64,000 bases of DNA from Proteles cristata cristata (lineage: Eukaryota > Chordata > Mammalia > Carnivora > Hyaenidae), in NCBI GenBank assembly GCA_017311185.1, contig JAESUZ010001057.1, positions 62,001 through 126,000 of the forward strand, given 5' to 3'. Of this stretch, positions 10,543 through 21,256 are shown piece by piece. The notes under the pieces are model-generated. The model was not told the DNA's origin, made no database searches, and saw only the letters and a list, made by a program, of their open reading frames with translations. How positions within the stretch are numbered: the first letter of the stretch is position 1; each line of letters opens with the position of its first letter. A program made the position numbers and the translations under genes.

Positions 10543-10571
10543 TAAAGGATTTTTCAAAATAAACATTTGGT

Positions 10572-10788
10572 GGGGCGCCTGGGTGGCTTAGTCGGTTAAG
10601 CGTCCGACTTTCGCTTAGGTCATGATCTCGCGGTTCTGGGTTCTATCGGGCTCTGTGCTGACTGCCAGCTCAGAGCCTGGAGCCTGTTTCAGTCTGTGAC
10701 TCCCTCTCTCTCTGACCCTCCCCTGTTCACGCTGTCTCTCTCTCTCCTAGAAATAAATAAAACATTAAAAAAAAAAATTTTTTTTTTA
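10572..10788 (+). mobile_element. Felid SINE, class B, with small B-box deletion
   Basis: TSD AAAATAAACATTTGGT at 10556-10571 and 10789-10804 (16 bp, perfect). The B-box region reads GCGGTTCTGGGTTCTATCGG instead of GGGTTCGAGCCCCGCGTCGG, a deletion that should abolish Pol III transcription from this copy. Confidence 0.95.
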
Positions 10789-10889
10789 AAAATAAACATT
10801 TGGTATCCATAAGACTAAAATAAATTGGATCAACAATCAATTGATTCAACAGATTGATTTGCAGTCAATCAAAACTTCAGTCCTACACT

Positions 10890-11112
10890 GGGGCGCCTGG
10901 GGGGCTTCGTCGGTTAAGCATCCGACTTTTGCTTAGGTCATGATCTCGCGGTTTGTGGGTTCGGGCCCCGCGTCGGGCTCTGTGCTGACTGCCAGCTCAG
11001 AGCCTGGAGCCTGTTTCAGTCTGTGACTCCCTCTCTCTCTGACCCTCCCCTGCTCACGCTGTCTCTCTCTCTCTCTCCTAGAAATAAATAAAAAAAAAAA
11101 AAAAAAAAAAAA
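10890..11112 (+). mobile_element. Felid SINE, class B (left unit of a dimer-like pair)
   Basis: Nearly the class B consensus. A change in the head creates a TTTT (CCGACTTTTGCTT). Long poly-A after AAATAAATAAA. Upstream flank AAAACTTCAGTCCTA (10871-10885) does not recur right after this unit but after the next SINE. Confidence 0.95.
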
Positions 11113-11130
11113 GAAAATTACAAGGTGCTA
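11113..11130. other. Linker between two class B SINEs
   Basis: GAAAATTACAAGGTGCTA: not part of either SINE and not found in the left or right flank. It could be 3'-flanking DNA carried from a source locus. Confidence 0.55.
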
Positions 11131-11361
11131 GGGGCGCCTGGGTGGCTTAGTCAGTTGAGCGTCCGACTTTCGCTTAGGTCATGATCTCACGGTTCGTGGG
11201 TTCAAGCCCCGCGTCGGGCTCTGTGCTGACTGCCAGCTCAGAGCCTGGAGCCTGTTTCAGTGTGTAACTCCCTCTCTCTCTGACCCTCCCCTGCTCACGC
11301 TGTCTCTCCCTCTCTCTCTCTTAGAAATAAATAAAACATTTAAAAAAAACAAAAACAAAAA
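11131..11361 (+). mobile_element. Felid SINE, class B (right unit of a dimer-like pair)
   Basis: Head GGGGCGCCTGGGTGGCTTAG, intact B box GGGTTCAAGCCCCG, tail AAACAAAAACAAAAAA. Followed by AAAACTTCAGTCCTA at 11362-11376, the partner of the flank left of the previous SINE. Confidence 0.95.
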
Positions 11362-11376
11362 AAAACTTCAGTCCTA

Positions 11377-11665
11377 TATGAACCCAGACATCAGCCTGCA
11401 GCCAATGAGCCAACCAGTAGTAAACTACTCATGCAGGAAAATCAAACTAAGCAGATTTACTGTATTTTAGATTCCTGATTGCTCACCCCCAACGCAGCCC
11501 AGAAATCTGGCTCTGGGTCTCCTCAGTGTGCTCTGCCCCTCAAACAACTACTTCAATACCAGCTCTTCTCTCCTCATCCACTCCAACACGCACCTGAACC
11601 CAACTTTGGCTGATGACCTTGCTCAGTCTTGCTGGGAAAACAAAAGCTTTTTGACAAAAGCCCTT
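11377..11665. other. Single-copy DNA
   Basis: Nothing recognised; a long open frame starting here runs into antisense L1 and SINE sequence and is not a gene. Confidence 0.45.
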
Positions 11666-12036
11666 TTTTTGTCTTCTTCTTCTTTTTCTTTGAGTACAGT
11701 TGGCACACACATTACATTAGTTTTGGGTGTGAAGCACAGTGATTCCACGGGTCTGTACATTATGCTTTGCTCACCACAAGCATGGCTCCCACCTACCACC
11801 ATGTTATGCTGTTGTACAGTACCATTGGCTATATTCTCTATGCTGTGCCTTTTACTCCAAGACTTATTCATTATAGAACTGGAAGCTTGTATCTCCCACT
11901 CCCCTTCACCCACTGTGCCCATCCTCCCCACCGGCCTCCCTTCTGGCAACCATCAGTTTGTTTTCTGTATCTACAGATCTGATTCTGCTTTGTTTGTTTA
12001 TTCATTTGGTGTCTTTTGGCTTTGTTTTTTCAGATT
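11666..12036 (-). mobile_element. Old L1 fragment, antisense
   Basis: TTGGCACACACATTACATTAG, GTGTGAAGCACAGTGATTCC, CCCACTGTGCCCATCCTCCCC, TTCTGGCAACCATCAGTTTG and TCTACAGATCTGATTCTG follow the reverse complement of an L1 3' UTR. Confidence 0.75.
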
Positions 12037-12056
12037 CCAGAGCAGAGATTTTGAAA

Positions 12057-12275
12057 ATTTTTTTTAATTTTTTTAAATTTATTTTTGAGAGAGAGAGAGA
12101 GAGAGACAGCACAAGTAGGGGAGGGGCAGAAAGCGATGGAGGCACAGAATCCAAAGCAGGCTCCAGGCTCTGAGCTGTCAGCACAGAGCCCACCGCGGGG
12201 CTCGAACCCATGAACCATGAGATCATGACCTGAGCTAAAGTAAGACACTTAACTGACTGAGCCACCCAGGCACCC
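12057..12275 (-). mobile_element. Felid SINE, class A
   Basis: TSD CCAGAGCAGAGATTTTGAAA at 12037-12056 and 12276-12295 with one mismatch. Reverse orientation; the GA tract is the complement of the usual CT tract. Inserted at the edge of the antisense L1. Confidence 0.94.
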
Positions 12276-12295
12276 CCAGAGCAGAGCTTTTGAAA

Positions 12296-12557
12296 GTCCC
12301 ACTATCACAAACCATAAGAGATTCTTAAATACAGAGAACAAACTGAGGGTTGCTGGAGGGGAGGTGGGTGGAGAGATGGGTTAAATGGGTGATGGGCATT
12401 AAGGAAGGAATTTTTTGGGATGAGCACTGGGTGTCATATGTAAGAGATGAATCACTGGGTCCTACTCCTGAAACCAAGACTACACTGTATGCTAACTAAC
12501 TTGAATTTAAACTAAAAAAACAAAAACAAAAACAAAAACAATTAAATTGTAAAAAAA
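12296..12557 (+). mobile_element. L1 3' end
   Basis: GAGATTCTTAAATACAGAGAAC, GAGGGTTGCTGGAGG, GATGAGCACTGGGTGTCATA, TACTCCTGAAACCAAGACTAC and GCTAACTAACTTGAATTTAAAC, then an A-rich (CAAAAA)n tail. Confidence 0.88.
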
Positions 12558-12760
12558 GGGTCATCAGATTTCTGACCCTTCCATCAATTTCCATGTTCCT
12601 TTTTTCTCTGCTGTTACCAGGGAGAGGTGTCCATCCTCCAATCAAGGCTAAGCCCCCCAACATGTACCCTTGACCCTCCATAAGGCATCACTGACCCATC
12701 CAAGGGGAGAAAGCACAGATAACTTCCTTCCACTCTACCTTTAGAAATACCACCTCTTTG

Positions 12761-12998
12761 GGGCACCTGGGTGGCTTAGTCGGTTAAGCGTCCGGCTTTC
12801 ACTTGGGTCATGATCTCACGGTTCGTGGGTTTGAGCCCCGCGTTGGGCTCTGTGCTGACTGCCAGCTCAGAGCCTGGAACCTGTTTCAGAGTCTGTGTCT
12901 CCCTGTCTCTCTGACCCTCCCCTGCTCATGCTGTCTCTCTCTCTTCCCTAGAAATAAATAAAACATTTAAAAAAATTTTTTTAATTAAAAAAAAAAAA
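12761..12998 (+). mobile_element. Felid SINE, class B
   Basis: TSD AGAAATACCACCTCTTTG at 12743-12760; the right copy (18 bp) ends at 13015. Some class A-like bases (CAGAGTCTGTGTCTCCC), so it may be an early member of class B. Confidence 0.95.
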
Positions 12999-13034
12999 GA
13001 AATACCACCTCTTTGTCAAAAGACACTATTTCCT

Positions 13035-13155
13035 CTCACTAAAACATAAGTTCCATGAGAGTAGAGAGAATGTCTTGTTCACAATGGCTCTTTGACACAC
13101 AGAGTGCTGTCATGCAGTAAGTGTGCAATAAAAATTCCTTGAATATTTGTTGAAA
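13035..13155 (+). repeat. L2 3' end
   Basis: GTTCCATGAGAGTAGAGAGAATGTC, TTTGACACACAGAGTGCTGTC and GTGTGCAATAAAAATTCC, then TATTTGTTGA: the typical L2 ending. Confidence 0.6.
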
Positions 13156-15537
13156 ATTACATCCTCTTCTCCCGCCACTCCTACTGCCAGCACTAGCAAG
13201 TGGCAGGATCCCAACTATATCCAGGGAAAATTAATCACTCCATAACATTTGTATCCCTCCTACAACACAGGAGGAACTTTAAAAATATATACTCTCCCTT
13301 ATTTTGACTGTCTTTCCAACACTATGAATCAAGATATTAAGAAGAGAGGTTGTGCCTCATTATTTATCACTTGTTGAATTCTAAATCAATGCCTGAATGA
13401 GTTCATAAGTCTCTTTAACTAAACTGGGGGAAAGTCCAAAACTGCTTTATGAATTAAGTTACAACTCATATCTTTTTACAAGAAGTGTGTAAGATAAAAT
13501 ATCTGTTTAATGAATAATAAAAAAAAATACCCTTCTTTCTTTGCAACAAAAGTCATTTAGACATAAAATTGACGAGTACACTTAATTTACTGGAAAGATC
13601 ATCTGAGTTTATAATGAAAACATTGAAAACCATCAGTGCCACAGACTAAGGCCATGGTGAAGTCAATTAACTAGTCTTTATCTCACCAAGACCCAGAAGA
13701 CCTTTCATTGCCCACCAATCCACAGCCTCAGATTTCAAGATTTTTGCTATTGTGGAGGTAGTTGATAACTTTATTTAGTCTGCTGACAAAAGCAGAGTAA
13801 AGTTTTAATTAATTAGTTGTACTAAATAAAAGGTAGGGGGCGAGGGATTAATAAGAACAAACAAGATTTTTTTCCTGGGTCATTCCACATACAGCTAAAC
13901 AAAAGCCACTCTAAAAAAAATCCCTCATGATACAATAGCTACTTTTCCGTGTGGATTCCTACAAGATCATGATTATGCAAGAAAAACACCAAATTTCCTT
14001 TTTTCTTAAATTCTTGTGTTTCCCAAGGGAGGTTCCACCACAGTGAGAAAACAGATGCTCTTAGAAGAATTTCACATACTTATTAACCAATAAATTTAAA
14101 AATTAAATAAAGTATCAGCAATTTGGAGCTTCTGATTAATCATGAGAAGAACAGACAGTGAAGCAAGAAACTCCACCTTAATCAACTCTGTCGATCTACC
14201 AATCCATGTTTCCTCAAAGTATAAATCAGAGCCTGTACTGAAAATAAAATAAAATAAAGCAATGTCTGTGTAACTAAAAACTCAGCCTCATATCTGGTAC
14301 AGTGGACATATACTGCAGAATAATACGGCCAAGACTCAGGCTAACATCTACAAATCGATAAGCCTACAATTCACAAGAAGTATTTTTAATGTTGATAAAA
14401 AAAGATACGAAGCATTCCAAATAAAGTTACTCTTATTATGATTTCAATATTGTTATTTGCATGAAGAATTACAAACTATGTTTCCAGTCCATGAGTCCTA
14501 ACATTCATATACAGGAACCACCAATATGTCCAAGACACAACAGTTAAGTTAAATTACCAATTGTTTTAAATTTATTCAGAGTGAAAATAAATATCCACCT
14601 GGGAAGCTTTATAAAGTAAATAGTTTCAAAACAAAACATAGAGACAAAATGGCCAGTTGAATATACTACCAAAGCGAATGAAATACATAGGTTTTCAAAT
14701 TTTTCAAATCAAATGTATAGTCCTCATTTTCAGTTGAAGAAGCAATAATGAATTTCAATCACATCTGATTTTCAAGATGCCTTAAGAATTGAAGTCTAAG
14801 ACCACAACTAACAAAAAGCAAGTACTTTGCTGCTTCGCAGCAGGATGCACGGATTCCTTTTTCTAAGAAGAATTCCAGACATTCCATGTGTTTCCTATAA
14901 AAATAGAAGATGTCCATTTTAAAGTAGCCCAGCCTGAACTCATACCAGCATAAAATGGCCAAGAAATGTTCTTCTTATGAGAAGGTTTACATGTGCTGTT
15001 GTAAGCGGATCACTTATTTCCACTCTCCCCTCGAGCTCTTATAAAACACTGGGCACCGTAAAAAGAGCTTTTGGTCCAAGGAAAAACATTAGATTAGGAA
15101 AGCTTGAAGGAGAAAAAGTGGATGAAGCGCTTGAGTCTCCCTCCCTCACAAATCAAGTCCTTAAATACTTTTCTTGCATAATAATATTTGAAGATAACAC
15201 TTCTCAAAATCCAATAGATGGATTGAGGAAAGGGATTTTTTTTTTAATAAATCAAAGTACCATGATGTTTTAACCAGACACAATGGCATGCACTAAGATA
15301 TAAAACATAATAGATTTTAAAAAATAATAAAATAAAATAAAACATACTAGGTTTAAGGAAAGGTAAGAATTTTTTTAATTGTAGACATCAGAGCAAAGCC
15401 CTCATTCTTAGTCTTTGTGGTAGCAAACGTATAGCTTAACAGGGAGATTTACACTGACCTATGTCCAAATTTAGACAGCCCCAGTGGTGAGGTAGGAAGT
15501 ACAGGCTGAACGAGAGTGAATTATCTGAGCCTTCTAA
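13156..15537. other. Single-copy AT-rich DNA
   Basis: About 2.4 kb with no recognised repeat. Short AAAATA-rich stretches occur at about 14242-14258 and 15321-15343. No convincing exon. Confidence 0.4.
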
Positions 15538-15539
15538 GT

Positions 15540-16060
15540 CCTTCACTCAAAAAGATTCACTGAATCCCTCCCTGCCAGGACAGTGCTTGGCAGATGTGAA
15601 CCAAAACAGACCTAGTCACTGCCCGTGCGAAGCTACAGTCTGATAGGAGAGAAGATAATCACACGCACACAGCAAGTAATTACCTCCTGTGATCGATTCT
15701 AAGAGGGAGTCTTAGAGGAAAGTAAAAGGGTGACCCAGTCTAGTCTAGGGATTAGCAAAAGCTTTCCCAAAGAAGAAAAATATACACCGAGAGGCAGCTA
15801 ACCAGGGGTAGAAGGAAAGAGAAAGAGCACTACAAGATTAGGAATCAGTATGGGCAAAGCTCAAAGCAAAAGGGCCGAGGCCTATTGGGGGGCCTAGTGA
15901 GGCAGAAAGAGAGGGAAGATTTGGGTTTGGAAATGTCAATAGTGAGAGATGGGGTTGGCAGGCTCCAGGCAATAGTCAATGTCAAGTGTTTTGACCTTTA
16001 TGAAAGTAATTGGAAGTAGGAAATAACAGGTTTGAATTTCCATAAAGAATGGGTTGAAGG
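15540..16060 (+). repeat. Ancient interspersed repeat (LINE-like, family uncertain)
   Basis: Order seen: CTTCACTCAAAAAGATTCACTG, CTACAGTCTGATAGGAGAG, GGGTGACCCAGTCTAGTC, GGGCAAAGCTCAAAG, AAGTGTTTTGACCTTTATG, GTAATTGGAAGTAGG. This matches the order 'agctcacagtctagtgggg ... tgcaaaggcctggaggc ... gtttggactttatcctaagggcaatgggaagc' of an old mammalian repeat. The longest piece of this family in the window. Confidence 0.5.
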
Positions 16061-16599
16061 TAGGCCTAAGGTAGACAGGTGGGAAATAGTTCACAGTCGA
16101 CGGCAATAAACCTAAGAAAATAACCAAGACTAAACCAAGAGGCTAGTAGACAGACGTGGGAAAGGGAGAAGAGGCAGTCTTTAATGAGCTAAGCTCTGGT
16201 ACTTTCATTCACCTTCTATACTGAACTATACCATTAAAATTCAAAAAAGCCTTGACCCATAACAGGCATTCCATGAATATCTGTTGATTTAATCCGTCTT
16301 TTTCACTCCATCCTTCTTCCTCTCCTTTTTCTATTAATAGCCCTTCCCATATCTGTCTGGAATGGGCCCACAGTACAGAAGCAACTTCTCCAGAAAAGTC
16401 TGTCGATTCATTTCCTAATATATTAACACTAAAGATTTGGGAGAGATATGAAAGAAAAATATGAGGGAGAAAAGTTCTCTCTGTCCTTAAGTTCAAATCT
16501 TCATTTCTCTACCAACATTTTACAGGTTGCCTTGGTTTTGGCATTTTAGAAAATTAGCATGTATGGCATTTCCTGCTATGAACACTAATGTATTATGTG
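16061..16599. other. Mostly single-copy DNA with a possible L2 end
   Basis: At about 16210-16290, CTTGACCCATAACAGGCATTCC and GAATATCTGTTGATTTAA resemble an L2 terminus; the rest shows nothing. Confidence 0.35.
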
Positions 16600-16624
16600 C
16601 TTTCATTTACCCTGTTCAGTCAAC

Positions 16625-16735
16625 ACATCAACTTCATTCCTTTTATTGACCAATCAGAACACTGAAGGTCAGAATGAATGAGAGGCTTGCCTGGGACAGA
16701 GCCAGAGAGAACACAAACTGGAAGGCCGGGCAGTT
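16625..16735 (+). repeat. Possible MIR fragment
   Basis: ATTGACCAATCAGAACACTGAAGGTC followed by GAGAGGCTTGCCTGGGACAGAGCC and CACAAACTGG resembles the 'gaggaaactgaggcacagagaggt' half of MIR, with heavy divergence. Confidence 0.35.
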
Positions 16736-16833
16736 GGCCCTTTCTTACTGGCCATACTATTTCTTGAGTCGCTACACTACCTTCCCCTTACTTTTTCTTC
16801 ACATACGCTGACACCCATTTAAGAATAATACAG

Positions 16834-17031
16834 GGCCGCCTGGGTGGCTCAGTCAGCTAAGCATCTGACTTTGGCTCAAGTCATGGTTCGTGGATTCGAA
16901 CCCCACATCGAGCTCTGTGCTGACAGCTCAGAGCCAGAGGCTGCTTCAGATTCTATGTCTTCCTCTCTCTATGCCCTTCCCCCACTCATGCTCTGTCAAA
17001 AATAAATAAACATTAAAAATTTTTTTTAAAT
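16834..17031 (+). mobile_element. Felid SINE, class A, short head
   Basis: TSD AATAATACAG at 16824-16833 and 17032-17041. The head lacks the ATGATCTCACGG block before the B box (CAAGTCATGGTTCGTGG), a roughly 10-bp deletion. Confidence 0.92.
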
Positions 17032-17084
17032 AATAATACAGCCAACACAGCATGATGTCAGTTTATCAAAGGCTAAGCGACCAG

Positions 17085-17215
17085 AACACGTAAGTTATTC
17101 TTCCTAGCTCTGCTCCGAATTAACCACAAGATCTTAAGCAAACTGTTTTGCCTCCATTTTTCATTGGTCGGATGAAGATAATGATATGACTATATAAAAT
17201 ATAAGTACTATTATT
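17085..17215 (-). repeat. MIR fragment
   Basis: CTAGCTCTGCTCCGAATTAACCACAAGATCTTAAGCAAACTG followed by GCCTCCATTTTTCATTGG keeps the antisense MIR order (ctctgccacttactagctgtgtgaccttgggcaag ... cctcagtttcctcatct). Confidence 0.55.
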
Positions 17216-17223
17216 AATACTAA

Positions 17224-17620
17224 TTATGAGAGACCCATGTGATGGAGCTCAGACTTTCCCGCCCCATCAAGAAAGACTTTCTGCCTGGCTGTGGTGAGCA
17301 TGGTCAGCAGACGGCCTCTAGCAGGCGGCTCTTCTATGGGCCTTGGCAGCAGAGAGCCTCTTGCCGGAGGTCGCACGTTCTCTTTGGTGACTGAGAAACA
17401 AACAGGGATGGAAAGGCCAGTCACTTCAGTCAACATCAGACACCGCTGCCCGGAAACCCTTGCTCCACAGTCCCCACTCGAGCTGCAGGCACCTCAGTTT
17501 CTCCCTCTGCCCAAACCTTCCCCGCCTCCCCCTTCCCTTTTATAGGTGGCAATTCCTAATAAATATCTTGCACCCCAAATTCCATCTCCACACTGCTCCT
17601 AGATGATCCGAGTTGCCTCA
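17224..17620 (+). repeat. Possible decayed solo LTR (3' half)
   Basis: G+C-rich island in AT-rich surroundings. CCCTTTTATAGG gives a TATA-like box near 17536, and AATAAA at 17558-17563 is followed by TCTTGCACCCCAAATTCC and then CTGCTCC. That arrangement is LTR-like (U3-R-U5 with a polyadenylation signal). I could not define both ends, no internal viral genes are next to it, and no family is named. An 84-codon frame across it (rich in Pro, Arg, Leu) is not credible as a gene. Confidence 0.35.
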
Positions 17621-18242
17621 CTCTATTTACTTTGGGAATATTAACTGGGTCAACATAAAACTTAACTGCATGTCTGAAATGCCAAGAACTCAGGTGACTG
17701 TGGAGTAACTTGATTTGAAATTGTTCTCGTAATTAAGAGAAGTATATTTTTATTTCACATTTTAAGCAAATCAAGTCCTAGCTGATGCTTTTTAAAACTC
17801 TCAAATGAATTTAAATGCCATGCTTGAACATTTGACTTCTTATTCCAAGTAACTTTGCGAGAAGGTTATGAAGCTAAAAATAAAAGGATAAAATTAAAGC
17901 GGTGTATCTGATAAAATGACAGTGTCGTACGGAGACCCTGCTGTAGCAGCACGTATGGCAGAGATCGACTATGTTACAAATAGATGGTATTCCTCCTGTA
18001 ACCAAAACAGAAGGGAACTTATGGGCCATCTGCAAACTCAACTCCTATGCTTAGGAGTTTAGAGGGGAGATTTCCCTTCCTATCATATAGCATATCAGAA
18101 CAAAAATATATAATTCAAAAGAAACAGTAAAACATGTATTCTCATCATGATAGATTATTTCAAGTTGTCATCAAAGGACTTATCATTCTCTACTTACAGA
18201 GCACAAACTTTCAACTGTATCTTGAAAAATCAATTCCAAACT
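17621..18242. other. Single-copy AT-rich DNA
   Basis: Nothing recognised. Confidence 0.45.
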
Positions 18243-18258
18243 AGAAAATGAGAATTAA

Positions 18259-18548
18259 TTAGCCAGTCAGACAAATATCATATGATATCACTCATATGAG
18301 GACTTTAAGATACAAAACAGATGAGCATAAGGGAAGGGAAGCAAAAAGAATATAAAAACAAGGAGGGGAACAAAACATAAGAGACTCTTAAATATGAGAA
18401 CAAACAGAGGGTTACTGGAGGGGTCTTGGGGGGGGTGGGATGAACTAAATGGGTGAGGGGCATTAAGGAGTCTACTCCTGAAATCATTGTCGCACTATAG
18501 GCTAACTAACTTGGATGTGAATTCAAAAAAATTAAATTGAGTAAAAAC
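18259..18548 (+). mobile_element. L1 3' end
   Basis: ATATGATATCACTCATATGAGG, AAGATACAAAACAGATGAGC, GAGGGTTACTGGAGGGG, CTCCTGAAATCATTGTCGC and GCTAACTAACTTGGATGTG. TSD AGAAAATGAGAATTAA (16 bp, perfect) at 18243-18258 and 18549-18564. Confidence 0.93.
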
Positions 18549-18990
18549 AGAAAATGAGAATTAACAATATCAATAGGGATGCTTTCCATGTGCACGTGCA
18601 ATTAAAAGAATAAAAAAAGAAATATGATAACCAAGACACGTGATATTCTTCAACCTGGTTTTCAATATATTACACAAAGCTGGTTCTATAGCTATTTGTC
18701 ATCAATGAATAAACAATCAGCATTTTTGCCAGCAAAGCACAATATATAAAATCAATAAGGGAAAGAAGATGCATTTATGAGTGACCGCCAAGGTTTTATG
18801 CAATTAGAGCCATTTAATTTTAGTGCTCCTGTTAGAGTAGAAGCAAGCTCATTCTAAGAAAGCCTTTTTTCCCAACCTTCCTGGAAACTAGAAATTATTT
18901 ATTTCCCTGTTTGCTTACAGCCAATGCTACAATTTTACCTCTATCTAAATCTAGAGGTAATGTTTAAACTCTGAAATTTTAAACTATCCA

Positions 18991-19043
18991 AGTAAAGGTA
19001 AGTTTTGTTTTGTTTTGTTTTGTTTTTAGTAAAGCTAAGTTTT
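18991..19043. repeat. (TTTTG)n between 16-bp direct duplications
   Basis: AGTAAAGGTAAGTTTT (18991-19006) and AGTAAAGCTAAGTTTT (19028-19043) enclose four TTTTG units. This looks like a TSD around an antisense A-rich tail with no body. Confidence 0.7.
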
Positions 19044-19141
19044 AAAACATTACATAGCTATCAGTGATATGAAAGGAAATCAAATATCTAAATATATGAG
19101 CACTTAATTAAATATGCAGAGAGGCCAAATGTCCCCACCAT

Positions 19142-19215
19142 ATTCACTGCCCAGCATTTATTCATTCAAGCACTAGTTACTGAGCACTTATGCACCAGTC
19201 AATGGTTGGGTGAGT
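19142..19215 (+). repeat. Ancient interspersed repeat fragment
   Basis: CAGCATTTATTCATTCAAGC, then TTACTGAGCACTTATGCACC: same type as the start of the ancient repeat at 2088. Confidence 0.4.
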
Positions 19216-20680
19216 AAATCTATTCCAATAGTGATTACTTTGTTCGTAAACAGAAACAGAAACCCAGAAAACAAATTTGGCCCAAAAGCCTCACACATGA
19301 ACATCAAGGGAAATGTACTCCCATATATGAGGAGTAAATGAAGGACCCATATAGTAGATATAAACTAAAGAGTAGTGATAATTACTCTCTTAATGGTGTA
19401 CAAAAGAAGACTGAAGAAAGGTCAGTTGGTCAATTGGGTCAGCTGGAGTGCTGAACCCAACCTCTTTCAGGGGCAGAAGGAGCTGTCAGCTTTTGCTCAG
19501 CTGCTATCTTAGTAAGGCTGTTTAAACAGAAAGCCTAATAGGGCTGTCATTTTGTACTGCATGTTATTCAGTGCTACCAATAAATTAAATATGCCATAAA
19601 TACTGAATCCTGAGCAATGCCAGAGAAGTTCTTAGGAATCACAAGCTTCCAATGTACTGCAAGCACTATGCAACCTTCTCATAAACAGAATCTCAGAAGT
19701 AGAGGATACCATTTTTCATTTTTGAACTCAGTCATACCCTTGATTGAATGCAAAACCGAGCCAAATATACGCTGCTTGAGCAAAAGGGAGTCTGCAAAAA
19801 TAGCACTTGGACAAACTGGCAGAAAAATGTCACCCCCTGCAGAGAAATGGAGGTGTTGAAACAAATCAGGTTGGTTCTTGTTTTTATTAATGCTTAATCA
19901 TTTACAGGGCATACTTCATTTGCAATGAAAATCTGTTCATCAAGCTGAAAGATGAATGATAATTGCTTTGTGAGCATTTTAATATTAACTGGATCAAAAT
20001 AAAGAACCAGCACAAAGGGCAAAAACTAAAATTTAGCAATTCTTCCTAAAACTTGGGTCATTTTGAAGGCGTGCTGAAGAAGGAGAGATTTTTAAACAGA
20101 AAATTTGATTCTCTTACCCTTTGGTTAATTGTGTTTAATTACATACTTGGTAAAAGTAGAAGAGTAAACTAATTTTTTAAGTTGAACTTCTTTTTCAAAA
20201 ACTCAACTGTCTGTGTAAGATGAGGGAATCTGGGATTCATTCTCTAAAGACTATGTTAATGTTTAATTTGGTTGTGTTTTAAAGAAACTGAAGGCTCCTG
20301 CAGACTGTTTTCATTCTATGCCACTACCCCACTCCAGAGCACAGCTACCAAATTTTAGTGCCACGTCCACCCACCCATAAAAGCCAAGGGAGTAAGTTTA
20401 TTTTTCCCAAGGTCCAACAGAGATCTCTTGTGCTTAGTGTGAGGGCAGTGGATTCCTGCATTAATGCATATTTTTATTAAGTTCTCACTTTATTTCAGCA
20501 TACTACAGATATTTTCCAAAGTTTTTATAAACCGTCCAGTTTTCTGACTTAAAAATCCAAAATATAGTCATGAATGCAACATATCTAAATATTCCTTACC
20601 CAAAGTGAATAATGCAAAAATTTCTAAAAACTACCAATCGGAGCATTGAATCATCTTAGATTCAAGTTTTGGTACAAAAT

Positions 20681-20921
20681 GGGGCACCTTGGTGGCTCAG
20701 TGGGTTGACTGTCCGACTCTTGACCTCAGCTCAGGTCAGGATCTCACAGTTTACAGGATGGAGCCGCAAGCTGGGCTCTGTGCAGACAGCATTGAGGCTG
20801 CTTGGAATTTTCTCTCTCTCTCTCCCATCCTCCCTCCCTCATTTGCTTTCTCTCTCTCTCTCTTTCCCTCCCCGTCTTTCTCCCTCAACATTAATAAATA
20901 AACTTAAAAAATAAATAAAAT
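20681..20921 (+). mobile_element. Felid SINE, class D
   Basis: GGGGCACCTTGGTGGCTCAG, CCGACTCTTGACCTCAGCTC, decayed B box (ACAGGATGGAGCC), and a long mixed TC/CCCTCC tract. No clean TSD. Confidence 0.9.
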
Positions 20922-21119
20922 GTCCAAAGAGCATCCAAAGTTTCTAGAGCATCTCTTGCATCTGCAAGGAGCTGGCTTCCCCAAAAGACACAGAGAATCC
21001 AATGATCCAACCACTCAGGTCCTACTGAGTTCTGGGCTCCACATACTTCCAAGTCCGAAATCCAAAAAAAATAGGGAGATGTAAACACTGTCCAGGCAAT
21101 CACATCTGCCTAGGAAGTG

Positions 21120-21245
21120 GCTGTGAATATAGGTTTTGGATCCACAGAGACCAGGGAGTGAGCGCCTCCTGGTTTTGCCAGTTAATAATTTAGTTACCAA
21201 ACCTCTCTAAGCCCCAACTTCCTTGTGTTAAGATGAACGTCAAAG
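21120..21245 (-). repeat. MIR fragment
   Basis: GGTTTTGCCAGTTAATAATTTAGTTACC and AACCTCTCTAAGCCCCAAC match the antisense MIR core. Confidence 0.5.
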
Positions 21246-21256
21246 ATCTGCTTTGG

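Larger units (their letters stand above)
18565..20680. other. Mostly single-copy DNA
   Basis: Holds a (TTTTG)n tract with flanking duplication (18991-19043) and an ancient repeat fragment (19142-19215). 19860-20160 is free of repeats and reads like AT-rich conserved non-coding DNA (GCTTAATCATTTACAGGGC, GAATGATAATTGCTTTG). No exon is evident. Confidence 0.4.

Noticed and set aside
11528..12067. 179-codon open frame on the plus strand
   Set aside because: Its second half is the reverse of an old L1 and the start of a SINE; the first half has no similarity I know.
17291..17545. 84-codon Pro/Arg/Leu-rich frame
   Set aside because: It lies in a possible LTR-like segment; repetitive composition, no domain.
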